Assembly: GCF_001649575.2 (NCBI RefSeq)
Contig: NC_051430.1
Coordinates: 32,483,339-32,547,338, forward strand
Direction: 5' to 3'
From: Kryptolebias marmoratus
Taxonomy: Eukaryota; Chordata; Actinopteri; Cyprinodontiformes; Rivulidae
Length of the DNA: 64,000 bases
Below, piece by piece: positions 1-9,400 of this stretch. The notes beneath the pieces are model-generated. The model was not told the origin of the DNA and made no database searches. It saw only the letters and a program-made list of their open reading frames with translations. The translations under genes and the position numbers were made by a program. Within the stretch, counting starts at the first letter, position 1; each line of letters begins with the position of its first letter.

Positions 1-504
1 AAACGAAATAAACATTTGAAATATATGACTTTGTATGTAATGTATGAATATAATATACAAGTTTCACTTTTTAAATGGAATTACTGAAATCAATCTACTT
101 TTTCATGATATTCTAATTTTATGACCAGCACCTGTATAAAGATGCTAAATAAGCTAATAATGTTTAATTATGATGATAATAATGTACACAATGTTGACAT
201 AATGTAAAAGGGGTTAAATATGGTTCTAATTATATTTACACTGATCAATTGATAAGTGAGAATGAGAAAAGTGTAGGAAAGTTTTGCTAACAGACAGTCA
301 CGAGCAAAAATCCTGTTGTCTGCCTCCGCCTTTTGGTGGCAGGCAATAATGAACGGATTTCACTTCACATTAACATGTAATTCATGCAGCTGATGTTAGA
401 AAAAATAAGCCAACAGTTTGGCTTAGTTTCATTAAGGCTGATTCAGCATTCTGTTTTCCTAGTTTTTTAGTTTTCCGTACATTTCTCTTCTGCATACTAT
501 GTGC
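1..504. other. AT-rich flank, no gene seen
   Basis: This stretch is AT-rich and has no long open frame, no splice-bounded coding block and no repeat family that I recognise. It leads into the composite repeat that starts near 505. Confidence 0.5.
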
Positions 505-712
505 TATTTTAGCTGTTTATATCTCAAATTCCTCAACTCATTCATGAGATGAGTACTATGACTTTTATTTTTTAAAAGTTGTTATACTTTTACAATATTT
601 AACTTTATTTACAAATATTTCCCCATATAAATACTTCGAGGTCTCTTGAGTTCCTTTAAACTTTGTCCTCTTTAAAATCGGCTTCAGCTACTGGCTCTGT
701 TGTTCTCTTCTT
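505..712 (+). repeat. Conserved segment of the composite TTTTAGCTA repeat family
   Basis: About 200 bp containing landmarks shared with segments at 9778, 13546, 22140, 24341 and 43540: an 'atgagtactatgactttt' stretch, a 'cttttacaatattt' block, a 'tttccccatataaata' block and a 'gaggtctcttgagttcctt' block. At most sites the segment is followed, in the same relative orientation, by an array of TTTTAGCTA-like units, as here. Which known class it belongs to is not clear from the sequence. Confidence 0.6.
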
Positions 713-730
713 ATGCTATGTTTTGCTTGG

Positions 731-1255
731 AGCTCCAATTCTGCTACTTTTAGCTCCAATTCTGCAACCTTTAGCTCCAAATATGCTACTTTTAGCTCCA
801 ATTCTGCTACTTTTAGCTCAAAATCTGCTACTTTTAGCTCCAATTCTGCAAACTTTAGCTCCAATTCTGCAACCTTTAGCTCCAATTCTGCTACTTTTAG
901 CTCCAATTCTGCCACTTTTAGCTACAATTCTGCTACTTTTAGCTACAATTCTGCTACTTTTAGCTCCAATTCTGCTAGTTTTAGCTCCAATTCTGCTAGT
1001 TTTAGCTCCAATTCTGCTAGTTTTAGCTACAATTCTGCTAGTTTTAGCTACAATTCTGCTACTTTTAGCTCCAATTCTGCTACTTTTAGCTACAATTCTG
1101 CCACTTTTAGCTACAATTCTGTTAGTTTTAGCTACAATTCTGCTACTTTTAGCTACAATTCTGCTAGTTTTAGCTCCAATTCTGCTAGTTTTAGCTACAA
1201 TTCTGCTAGTTTTAGCTACAATTCTGCAACCTTTAGCTCCAAATCTGCTACTTTT
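731..1255 (+). repeat. Minisatellite, 25 units of 21 bp
   Basis: Twenty-five consecutive 21-bp units with no length change; a typical unit reads ttttagctccaattctgct plus ac. Variation is concentrated at a few positions: agctCC or agctAC, gctaC or gctaG, and aaTtct or aaAtct. Since 21 is divisible by three, several frames stay open and translate as seven-residue repeats (SSNSATF and LLLAPI-type on plus, AELELKV-type on minus). The open frames are a by-product of the period, not evidence of a protein. This is an expanded version of the array found in the dispersed family. Confidence 0.9.
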
Positions 1256-1545
1256 AGCTTATAGATAGCTTTTTGATCCTTTTAGTTTTTAGCTAGGCTT
1301 TCGCTCTTTTAACTTTTAGGTAGACTTTTAAACTTTTAGCTAGCCATGTATTACTTTTAGCTTCTACTTTGACTTTTGTTACTTTTAACTAGCCAGTTGC
1401 CACTTTTAGCTAGCCTTTTTCTGTATTTAGCTTCTAGCTAGCTGTTTGCTGTTTAGCTTTGTTTAGCTTGCCTTTTAATACTTTCAGCTTTGAGCTAGTT
1501 TTTTGCTTCTTTTAGCTCTACCAACTTATCTTTTTTAGCACCTTC
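1256..1545 (+). repeat. Degenerate TTTTAGCTAGCC array
   Basis: Continues the 21-bp array but with irregular unit length: words such as ttttagctagcc, cttttaactagcc and tttagcttgcc recur every 15 to 35 bp. It resembles the arrays at 13262-13545, 15215-15590 and 42720-43515, so the clean 21-bp block looks like a local expansion within an older irregular array. Confidence 0.7.
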
Positions 1546-2064
1546 CAGTCGTTGTGTAGCACTTAGTTCTCATATTTTGCAGAGAAGCTGACGGCTTTAA
1601 ACACTTCCAGGATGTTGTCCGTGTGTGGTCTCTCTTCCTATAAGCTAATCCTTTACATTAGAGGGCTGGACTGAAACCCGTGAGTTTAGGAGGAAACCTG
1701 ATCGTTTCGGATGAATCTGGTGCCGACGCAGCTCAGAGCAGCTGGATTGACCCTTTGTGCTGTGAGCAGCTGAGTGGGCCACTGCTCCACCGTGCTGCTC
1801 TGTGTTCTTTCCACTGAGAAACCCAAAACAGTTTATGTAACCGCTACTGCTAAAGTCCACTTTACTCCGCCTCACACAACACTGGAGAAAACGTCCACTC
1901 TGCTGGACGAGTTTGGACAGGGACAGAAGGCAGAACCATGCTGGGATGCAATCTTTTCTCCTGTTCAGTGCCTCTCTTCTTGTGTCTGTTAGCACAAGAT
2001 CTCATGAATCTAATCTTATTGAAACTTGCAGAAGAAATCGCCGGATGTGCATCCACAGCTGATG
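1546..2064. other. Non-repetitive stretch, no gene recognised
   Basis: Moderate GC with short open frames on both strands (the longest about 116 codons, minus, 1645-1995). None gives a recognisable protein or is bounded by convincing splice sites. I see no feature I can support. Confidence 0.4.
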
Positions 2065-2295
2065 TACTTTGAGAGTCAACTCCACTCAAGATGGCCGCCA
2101 CATCCAACTGACCTTAAAAAAACACCAAAATAATTTAAATTCTATCAATTTTACAGATATTGTGCTAAAACTGGGGTGTGGTTGTAGCTGAGAGTCATTA
2201 GCAACACACACTCAAAGTACTGCTCACTGTGCAAAAACTGTTGGTGTCCCTGTTAGACTGTTAGCAAAATATCTTATGAACCACTGCATGGATTT
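2065..2295 (+). repeat. Copy of the GTAGCTGAGAGTCATT dispersed repeat
   Basis: Contains in order 'caagatggccgcca', 'atcaattttacagatatt', 'gctaaaactgggg', 'tagctgagagtcatt' and 'ttagcaaaatatcttatgaa'. The same series recurs at 2930, 12120 (reverse), 20890, 22690, 33690 and 36070. No terminal repeats or coding capacity were seen, and the family is unclassified here. Confidence 0.65.
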
Positions 2296-2690
2296 TAGGT
2301 AGGTAGGTACATTTATTTATATAGCACTTTTCAGCACAAGGCGACTCAACACAAGAACAAAATTACAGACAAAGTTACAGAACATGAAACACAATGAAAC
2401 ACAAAAGCTAAACAAGATAAACTAAACTAAGTGTACAGTTTGGATAAATAATCTAAAACATGAGAATGCTAAGCTAATGATACCGAGCTTTCTAAATGGT
2501 ACCAGACCCTCTATACGGCCGACATAACAATTACTAACTAAGGTCTAAACATGACTAAACTAAGGTTCTAACATTACCAAGGCCCGCTAAACAGCCAACA
2601 TGAGAGATGCTAAGATAAACTAAACTAAGGTACGAACTCTAACTAACAGAACCAAGGCCCGCTAAACAGCCAACGGAAGAATTTCTAATA
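2296..2690 (+). repeat. Interspersed-repeat tail with an internal tandem
   Basis: Begins with 'acatttatttatatagcac', a phrase typical of the 3' ends of teleost LINE/SINE elements. It then becomes an imperfect tandem: 'accaaggcccgctaaacagc' occurs near 2577 and again near 2650, separated by runs of 'taaactaaactaagg'. No coding potential. Confidence 0.5.
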
Positions 2691-2703
2691 TATATATATA
2701 GAT

Positions 2704-2855
2704 TAGTGCTGGGTGATATAACGATCCTTATCGGGGGGACGATAGAAAAGTGTCTATCTTGATATATTTTCGTGATTTCGTGATATATATCGTTATTGTG
2801 ATATAAAATTATCCATATCGTGATATAGGATTTTTTTCCATATCGCCCAGCACTA
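2704..2855. mobile_element. hAT-type MITE, 152 bp, with 8-bp target duplication
   Basis: A short inverted-repeat element starting tagtgctgggtgatataacg and ending in the matching inverse ccatatcgcccagcacta. It is flanked by a perfect 8-bp duplication, atatagat (2696-2703 and 2856-2863). The 8-bp duplication and non-coding size point to a non-autonomous hAT element. The larger relatives at 7864, 41603 and 50855 share its termini but carry an internal segment of about 600 bp that this copy lacks. Confidence 0.85.
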
Positions 2856-2919
2856 ATATAGATAATCTAAATAAGGAACAATGGAAGGAAGGGAAAAAAA
2901 AAAGAAACTTTCACCATGA

Positions 2920-3110
2920 GTATGTCTACACTTGATTAACTTTTGGAGTTAAGTCAATTCAAGATGGCTGCCACAGCTAGTAAACATTAACCAGCACACA
3001 AATGGCTCTAATTCAGATTTTAAGCTGACATTTGATGGGGTAGTAGCTGAGAGTGTTCCATTTAAAGTGTGATTTACTGAAGAAAGTCTGCATGGGAACA
3101 CTGAGCTAAT
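2920..3110 (+). repeat. Copy of the GTAGCTGAGAGTCATT dispersed repeat
   Basis: Contains 'ttgattaacttttggagt', 'caagatggctgccacagcta', 'acaaatggctctaattcag' and 'gtagtagctgagagt'. The order matches the copies at 2065 and 33690. It is truncated soon after the core. Confidence 0.6.
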
Positions 3111-3870
3111 GTTTTAACGCTGAACTCAAGCTGTAGAGCTGCCTGCTGGAGGTATCGGGAGGAATGTGATTTAATAAGCAGCTGCTGGCAGTAAGCTAAA
3201 ACCCTCTCTCTGCCAGTGTGTGAAACAACATCTCCCCGCTAGCTGCAGAACACAGGCCCAAAGACCTGCAGCTGTAACCGGACCCGGCCTGCACGCTCTA
3301 AGCAGAACCACGGCTCACTCGTCCGTTTCTGAGGCCTGCCCGGACGGGGATGGATCAGGTTTTTATTAAAACGCGCTTTACCAAACAGTCACCTCCTCGA
3401 CGCCACGAACGCCTTCTACACCTGTAAGAAAGAAAGAGACATTATTCACAAACTCATCAGTTCGCAACACTAAAACCAAGACTTGTACCCGAGACTCACC
3501 TTGCTCCTTCTTGCCTTCAAGACTGCTCCTGACCACCACCACTGTAGATAAAACCACTTACCTGATTTCCTGTCTCCGTGACTGGTTTCGGCTTCGCTCT
3601 ATGGACAAAACACCTGGTTTATGATGGAGAGCAGTGTGGACCACGGAGAAAACGGTGTCCTCTGTTGATTGCTTCTCCAGGTATGCCTACTGTTGTGGAT
3701 CCCTGCTGATGTCAGAGGTGGCTTCTGTCTTTCAAAGCATGTTGTGACTATCAGGGTGAATCTGGGTGAGGGCTACAGCCTAGTAGTCATTCAGACCAGT
3801 CACTGCAGAGCTCTTTGGGACCGGGATGATGGTGGCGGACTTCAGGCAGATGGGTGAGGGAGGAGTTAAA
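3111..3870. other. No gene recognised
   Basis: Mixed-composition sequence with short open frames only. A 62-codon plus frame at 3669-3857 has no recognisable domain. LINE-derived sequence begins just downstream. Confidence 0.35.
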
Positions 3871-4440
3871 GTTAAAGCACCTCTGCACCCTTTCAGGGAT
3901 CTTCGTAGGGATTAATCCTCCTGAGGGTCCTCTTACTTTTGCTGGGGTCACGCTGAGGGACTTCTCTCCAGGTGGTCAGGTGAGTCTGGTGCATGGTGGT
4001 GTATTTGGGTCCTCAAAACAGGCATAGAACCTGATGGGGATTGTGCATCTCTGGTGTTACAGTCTGTAATGAACTTAATGCCTTTCCACATGCTCTGTGG
4101 ATCCTGGGAGGAGAAATGTCCCTGGATCTTCTGTGCATATGTGGCTTTGGCCTGCTTAATACCTGCAGTCAGCTCTCTTCTAGCCCTCCTGAGTTCCTGT
4201 GAGTCACCGGACCTGAAGACGGCATCCCTGGCTTTCAGCAGAGTACGGACCTCTGCGTTCAGACGGCATGTCACAGTCCTGGTGGTGGTGGAGACATCTT
4301 CAAGCCACAGGATGATGTATCTGAGGACAGAAGATCCAGCTGCCTCTCATTCAAGGCAGCATCCCTGAAGACCTGCCACAGTGATGGTCTTCTGTGGAGG
4401 TCTGCAGCGTTTTAGTAGAGGGGTGGTAGGCAGGGACCAA
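3870..4440 (-). pseudogene. Non-LTR retrotransposon (LINE) ORF2 fragment
   Basis: The minus-strand frame around 4274-3948 translates to a basic stretch resembling the linker between endonuclease and reverse transcriptase in fish LINEs: 'LNAEVRTLLKARDAVFRSGD', then 'RRELTAGIKQAKATYAQKIQ' and 'DPQSMWKGIKFITD'. Only this short part of the pol protein is present and it is interrupted on both sides, so it is a dead 5'- and 3'-truncated copy. The clade is not certain. Confidence 0.65.
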
Positions 4441-4559
4441 AAAAATCTGTTGAATTATTAAAGGCGACCTCTCAGCAGATATCGAAAGTGATAGCTTAAA
4501 CATAGCATTTAATATTTTAATACAGTGAACTGGTTTTACCCAAAATGAGGAAATTCAGT

Positions 4560-5215
4560 TTAATTCCGAATTACATACAGACATCTAGAAAGTTGGAAAG
4601 GAAATGGCGCTCCACTAACATGGAAGACTTATTTAACCTGAGATAGGCTGCTAACATACAAGAAAGAACTGGATATTATTCATCTTTAGTAGAAGAAAAA
4701 CATCCCTGAGTTTCTGTTTAATACTGTAGCTCAACTCTCTGTTGAACCATGTATTCCTATAACTCTAAGTAGTGATGACTTCATGGGATTCTTTATAAAT
4801 AAATATTATTTTAATTAGTTGCCTCTGATTCCCTGTCAGATGAGGCACCTTTAGAAGCTGTTTTTGTTCCTGTTGAACTTTCTTTATTCAAACCATCAAC
4901 ATGTCTGCTGGATCCCAGCTCTAAAATAGTTTCAATCATATTCATCTGACAGATTCTAGTTTGTTCATGTTAAAGAATCCTTTTTTTTTTTTTTTTTATA
5001 CACCAAAGATAGTCATGGTGTCCTTCAGGGTTCCCTGCTTGGACCAATAATAATAAACTCGTTAGACAGCATGGGATAAATATTCACTGTTCTGCTCCTA
5101 TACCCAGTTACATTTAACCACAACACCTGATGAATCCAATCAGTTACTTGGATCAAAAGCATGTCTTAGAAACATAAAAACCTGGACGACAGGACAGGTT
5201 TCAATAGATTAACCC
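4560..5215 (+). pseudogene. Degenerate L2-type LINE fragment
   Basis: Plus-strand remnants of reverse transcriptase coding sequence can be read through many stops. The clearest is near 5010, 'gatagtcatggtgtccttca', which corresponds to a Ser-His-Gly-Val-Pro-Gln-Gly-type RT motif, followed by a 'Gly-Pro-Ile' equivalent. An A/T homopolymer at 4980-4998 interrupts it. The sequence runs close to the 3' end of atp1b1, whose polyadenylation signal is at 5292. Confidence 0.55.
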
Positions 5216-5264
5216 CAACAAGAAAAAAAACAAAACAAAAGCAACCCGCTACTGAAATACACGA

Positions 5265-6433
5265 AAACACCAGAGAAAGGTTCATGATTACTTTATTTGT
5301 TTCCATCTTTGATGAAATGAGGTGGATGAACTGGTTCAGGGCTTGTTCAGTATCAAGCATTTCACATCAACATGAGTTCCTATGGGATATTTAAGTTATT
5401 AGCATTAGTCATCTAAGATCACAAAGCTCTTAGTTAAGTTTTATTCTGAAATGTTACATGTTCAGTCTACTCCTAACTACACCCATGGCCAAACCACGAA
5501 ACAGAAGTTAACCACTGAAAGGTTGCAAGGCAAGACACGGACTTTAGCACTTTACATGATGACATTCTGAGCACTGCTGTGCTTTTCTTCTCTTCCTCAC
5601 TTTGGTATTGCATTTATACATTACATTATTCTGCAAAGAAACAAAATGTACACCAGCATAAATAGAAAAGTCTTCCACCATCTGTATATGGTCACAACAT
5701 TCAGAGTTACACCACATTGCTGACAAATCCAGCAAAAACAAGAAGAAATGTTAAAAACATAAGTTAGCACCATAGCCCTAAAAGCAGGCCAAAGTGTCTA
5801 ACAGGCTGGACACAAAGTCTACATTCAAGGCCAAACAAACACAAATAAATGAAAAGTAAAAAAGGCAAAAGAGCTAAGTTGTAAAATCCCCTTCACAAAT
5901 TTAAGCGATTGAACAAAAAAAAAAAAAAAAAAACCCGATTCTGTGATCAGAAGCAAAAAGACAAAAAGAAAGAGGAAAGAAGTTTCCTGGAGTGCAGCCT
6001 TCTCCTTTCACAGATCAGAAAAGTGAACCAATCATGTTAATCAATAAAACAGGTGTGCATTCATTTCAGCTGCTAAAAGCTGGCTAAAAACAAGAGAAAC
6101 ATCTACCGCTTCCTCCCAAACTACATCAACAAGGCAGCGCAACAGAGCGGGCACGAACGGATGCAAGTACAGTCGAACGACGTCCCATGGCTTGTGGAAA
6201 AGTCTTTAAAGTGGAATAAATAGATTTATTGGCCCTACTTTTTCTTCTAAATTTGAGTCTAAGGCTAGAAGGAGGCGTAGAAGCTAGAGATGAAAGCAGA
6301 TTACACGTCGGTCCCTCGACAAGAGTTTCTTTTGATTGATTCAAGACTAGTAGTGACTGGACAACCTCTCCCCTCACTGATGGATAACTGCTATTATTTA
6401 GGGTGGGGGTGAATTTGGGGATCCTGATGGCGG
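5265..6433 (-). other. atp1b1: atp1b1 3' UTR (inferred)
   Basis: About 1.15 kb downstream of the atp1b1 stop codon, without recognised transposons. An AATAAA signal on the minus strand lies at 5297-5292, so cleavage would fall around 5265-5280, just before the LINE remnant. The UTR holds a 19-base homopolymer near 5917. The extent is inferred from the signal alone; no transcript data are available here. Confidence 0.55.
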
Positions 6434-9400
6434 TCATGAACTTCTAACTTTGATCTTGATGTCAAAGCGTCCCTGGTAGCGGTCCTTGTCGTTGTAGTCG
6501 ATGTTCTGTCCGAACACTTTGCACTCAATGCGCAGTTCCGTGTCCCTGGTCAGGTTGGTGAACTGCAGCGCCACCAGCGGCTGCAGGTAGTGGGGGTGCA
6601 GCCGCTTTCCGTAGTACGGGTAATACTGCAAGGGAAAGCCCTCCCCAATCCCATAGTACTTGATCTCCCCAATTTTATCAGCATCCTCCTCTTTCTGGAG
6701 AATTAAAAAAATAAAAAATAAACAAAAGCAACAATAAAAATGTGTGCATGGATTTACTTCAACAGATTTGGTCCAAACCGAAGAGGACAATATTGTGTAC
6801 CTTGTGGGTGCAGTGGAGAGGAATCACGTTGGGCTGCACCCTGGGCTGCGCCTCTTCAGGAATACTGTCATTGCTGGAGGGAGGCTAGAGGAGGAGAAGA
6901 CAACAAATTAGAGGTGGTTCAGGCAAAACATCCTACACATTACCACTTTGGTCTCAAGAGTGAAACATGAGGGTCATGATGAGAGGAGGAAAGCAAACAG
7001 TGACTTTAGCTCTATGGTTCTAATGACTCGAGTCATTAAAACCCAATGCAACACGAGAGGCAGCAACTGTTGGACACTCGTTGGGCTCTGGAACCCAACT
7101 CCTAGAGAGGGGCTGGACTTACTGAGGGAGGACGGGTCCCTCACTGAGCACCTTGGGGTTGGAGCTCTCCCAAATTATCTCATTTGCTGGGATTATGATA
7201 AGAGCACAGATTGTGCAGTCATTATAGTCACTGTAATGGTCACAGTTTGTGTGAATGAGAGGGATGCCTGTTCATAAACAAATACACAACTGGAGTTAGA
7301 GTTAAAAAATAAATTCACCCTTGGACGGAAGTTGACAATCCTGTTGAGCTTGACAATCAGACAGGGCTTGCCTGTACTGAAACCAAAGTCTCGGTCGTCA
7401 AGGCCTGAGCAGGGTCCCAAACGCTCCCTGGAGAACTTGCAGGCCTTTTTGATTCCTGTCTGACTGTCCAAGTCTCCTCGATTCTTGTAGTCTGCAGGTT
7501 CCACTGCAGGAATGAATGGAAAAGCCAAACAATGAACCTCAACTTTAAGAAAGAACATTTACATGAACAGCAAGAGCTTTTAAAAATTAAACAAAAAATC
7601 TGACATACATCCACAGTCCTCGAACTTCATGCTGTCCTTCTGGTTGTCATCATCGTACTTGGACATGAATTCTCTCATAGCTTTGGTGAAAGGCAGGTAG
7701 GACTCCAGCTCATTTGGGTGGAAGGTCACTTCACCTTTGTCTAACACTGGTGCGTGAGTCAGGCCTGCAGGGACAATGGCACACTTAGATGGTTATCATA
7801 CAGACACTTCACACCTCAGTTTAGGGACTTCCTGCTGTCAGGTGAGTGAACCAACCTCTGCACTAGTGCTGGGCGATATAACGATACATATACACATTTT
7901 CTTCTAACGTTTCTATCATAATTGTATCAATGATTCATGTAAATATTTCATAACATAGGCTACGACGAATGTATTAGTGTTGTCACTTTGCATACATTCA
8001 GTTTATAGAAGTGATAAATAAGAAGAAAAAATAACTATTTTGCGAAGAACCTCCGTTTTGCGACATGACGCTGCTTTACGTGTGGGTTNNCGACATGCTT
8101 TACGGCAGCGGCTTTCTGTGCGGCGCCGTGTTTTCACCATAAGTGCTGAAAGATGGAGACGCAGGAAGTATCAAACCCGGGGTCGCAACAAGTAGAGACA
8201 GCTAGCAGGCAGCCCAAGAAGAAAGACTTTTACCAAAACCAGGGGGACGTCTGTGATTTCGTTCAAGAAGTCCGACACGGAGCAGAAAAAGCTAATATGC
8301 TAACTCTGCTAATGCTAATGCTAACTCTGCTATTAGACTGTTTTCTCATCTGACGCCAACACAACAAACCTCTTCTATCACTTAAAGAAGAACCACGAAA
8401 AAGAAGATTTAACAATCCAAAAAGTGCAAACAAACAAGTTGTAAAAGAGCCGGGAAAGTTGTGAAAAGTGAAACTATAGCCGGCCGAAGATAATGGAGTC
8501 TGTTGTCATTTGATCCTGTTACGTCTAACAGGTACATATATATTGCTGCACTAAAATGCAGCAGATCTCATTTGTGAAAGTTCAGTTAAATGTCACTTCG
8601 AAATAAAGCTTGAAAAAGGTAAGAAATGAGATTATATTTTCATATTTTTCAGGGAATAACTGACAACGTACGTAATTGGGGTATATAGTGATATATATCG
8701 TTATCCTGATATGGATACTCTGCACTGACATTTTTAACTACTGATCCTAATCTACCGGCAGTTCTGAGGCCATATGTGGCTCTTGCTTTGATCAAAGCAT
8801 AATCTAAGGCAAGTTGCTAAGGTAAGGAAAAAAAGCCACTAAATTGTGGGCTTGTACTTGATAAGTGGGTGAGATTTTTTATTTTATTTTAAAATGACCA
8901 GTATCAGTTGATTAATAAATCAATCTCTAATTACTTTACAACAAATCAAAGTAAAGCATGGTCTGAGATTCTGACAGTACAATCACACATTTGGTAGAGT
9001 TAACTGCACCCAGGATGTGTTACACCTAGTAAAGCCCAGATGGACCGGCCTGCCATGGAAACTAGGCTGCACTGGGACATTACTACGATGGCGTACCAGA
9101 GCCATTGTACAGGAAAAACAAGCTGCTTGGCAGGGCAACATCCAAAGAAAGAGCTCTGAAATTTCAACATTTATATCATATCTACAGTTGGAAAGTTAAA
9201 GTTGTAAAATGTATTGAAGTCCTACATTTACCAGGAAAAAAATAGACAGAGGTTTTGAGAATACAGCTGGATATTATCCAAGACATAAGAGGTCATTTCA
9301 GGAGGAAAACTCAATAACAGAATATTTGGTATTTAATCATGGAAAATTTGACTATTTGCCCTCAATTTATGAGCAAGGGTTTTCCACACAAGAATATACC

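Noticed and set aside
663..1268. Plus-strand frames of 201 and 183 codons and a minus 75-codon heptad-repeat frame
   Set aside because: They are produced by the 21-bp period of the minisatellite, which keeps any stop-free frame open. No start context, splice sites or family match.
8153..8353. 66-codon frame starting METQEV inside the hAT relic
   Set aside because: It ends in leucine-rich nonsense, and the BED-finger similarity lies in a different frame, so it is not a functional short gene, although the ATG may be the ancestral transposase start.
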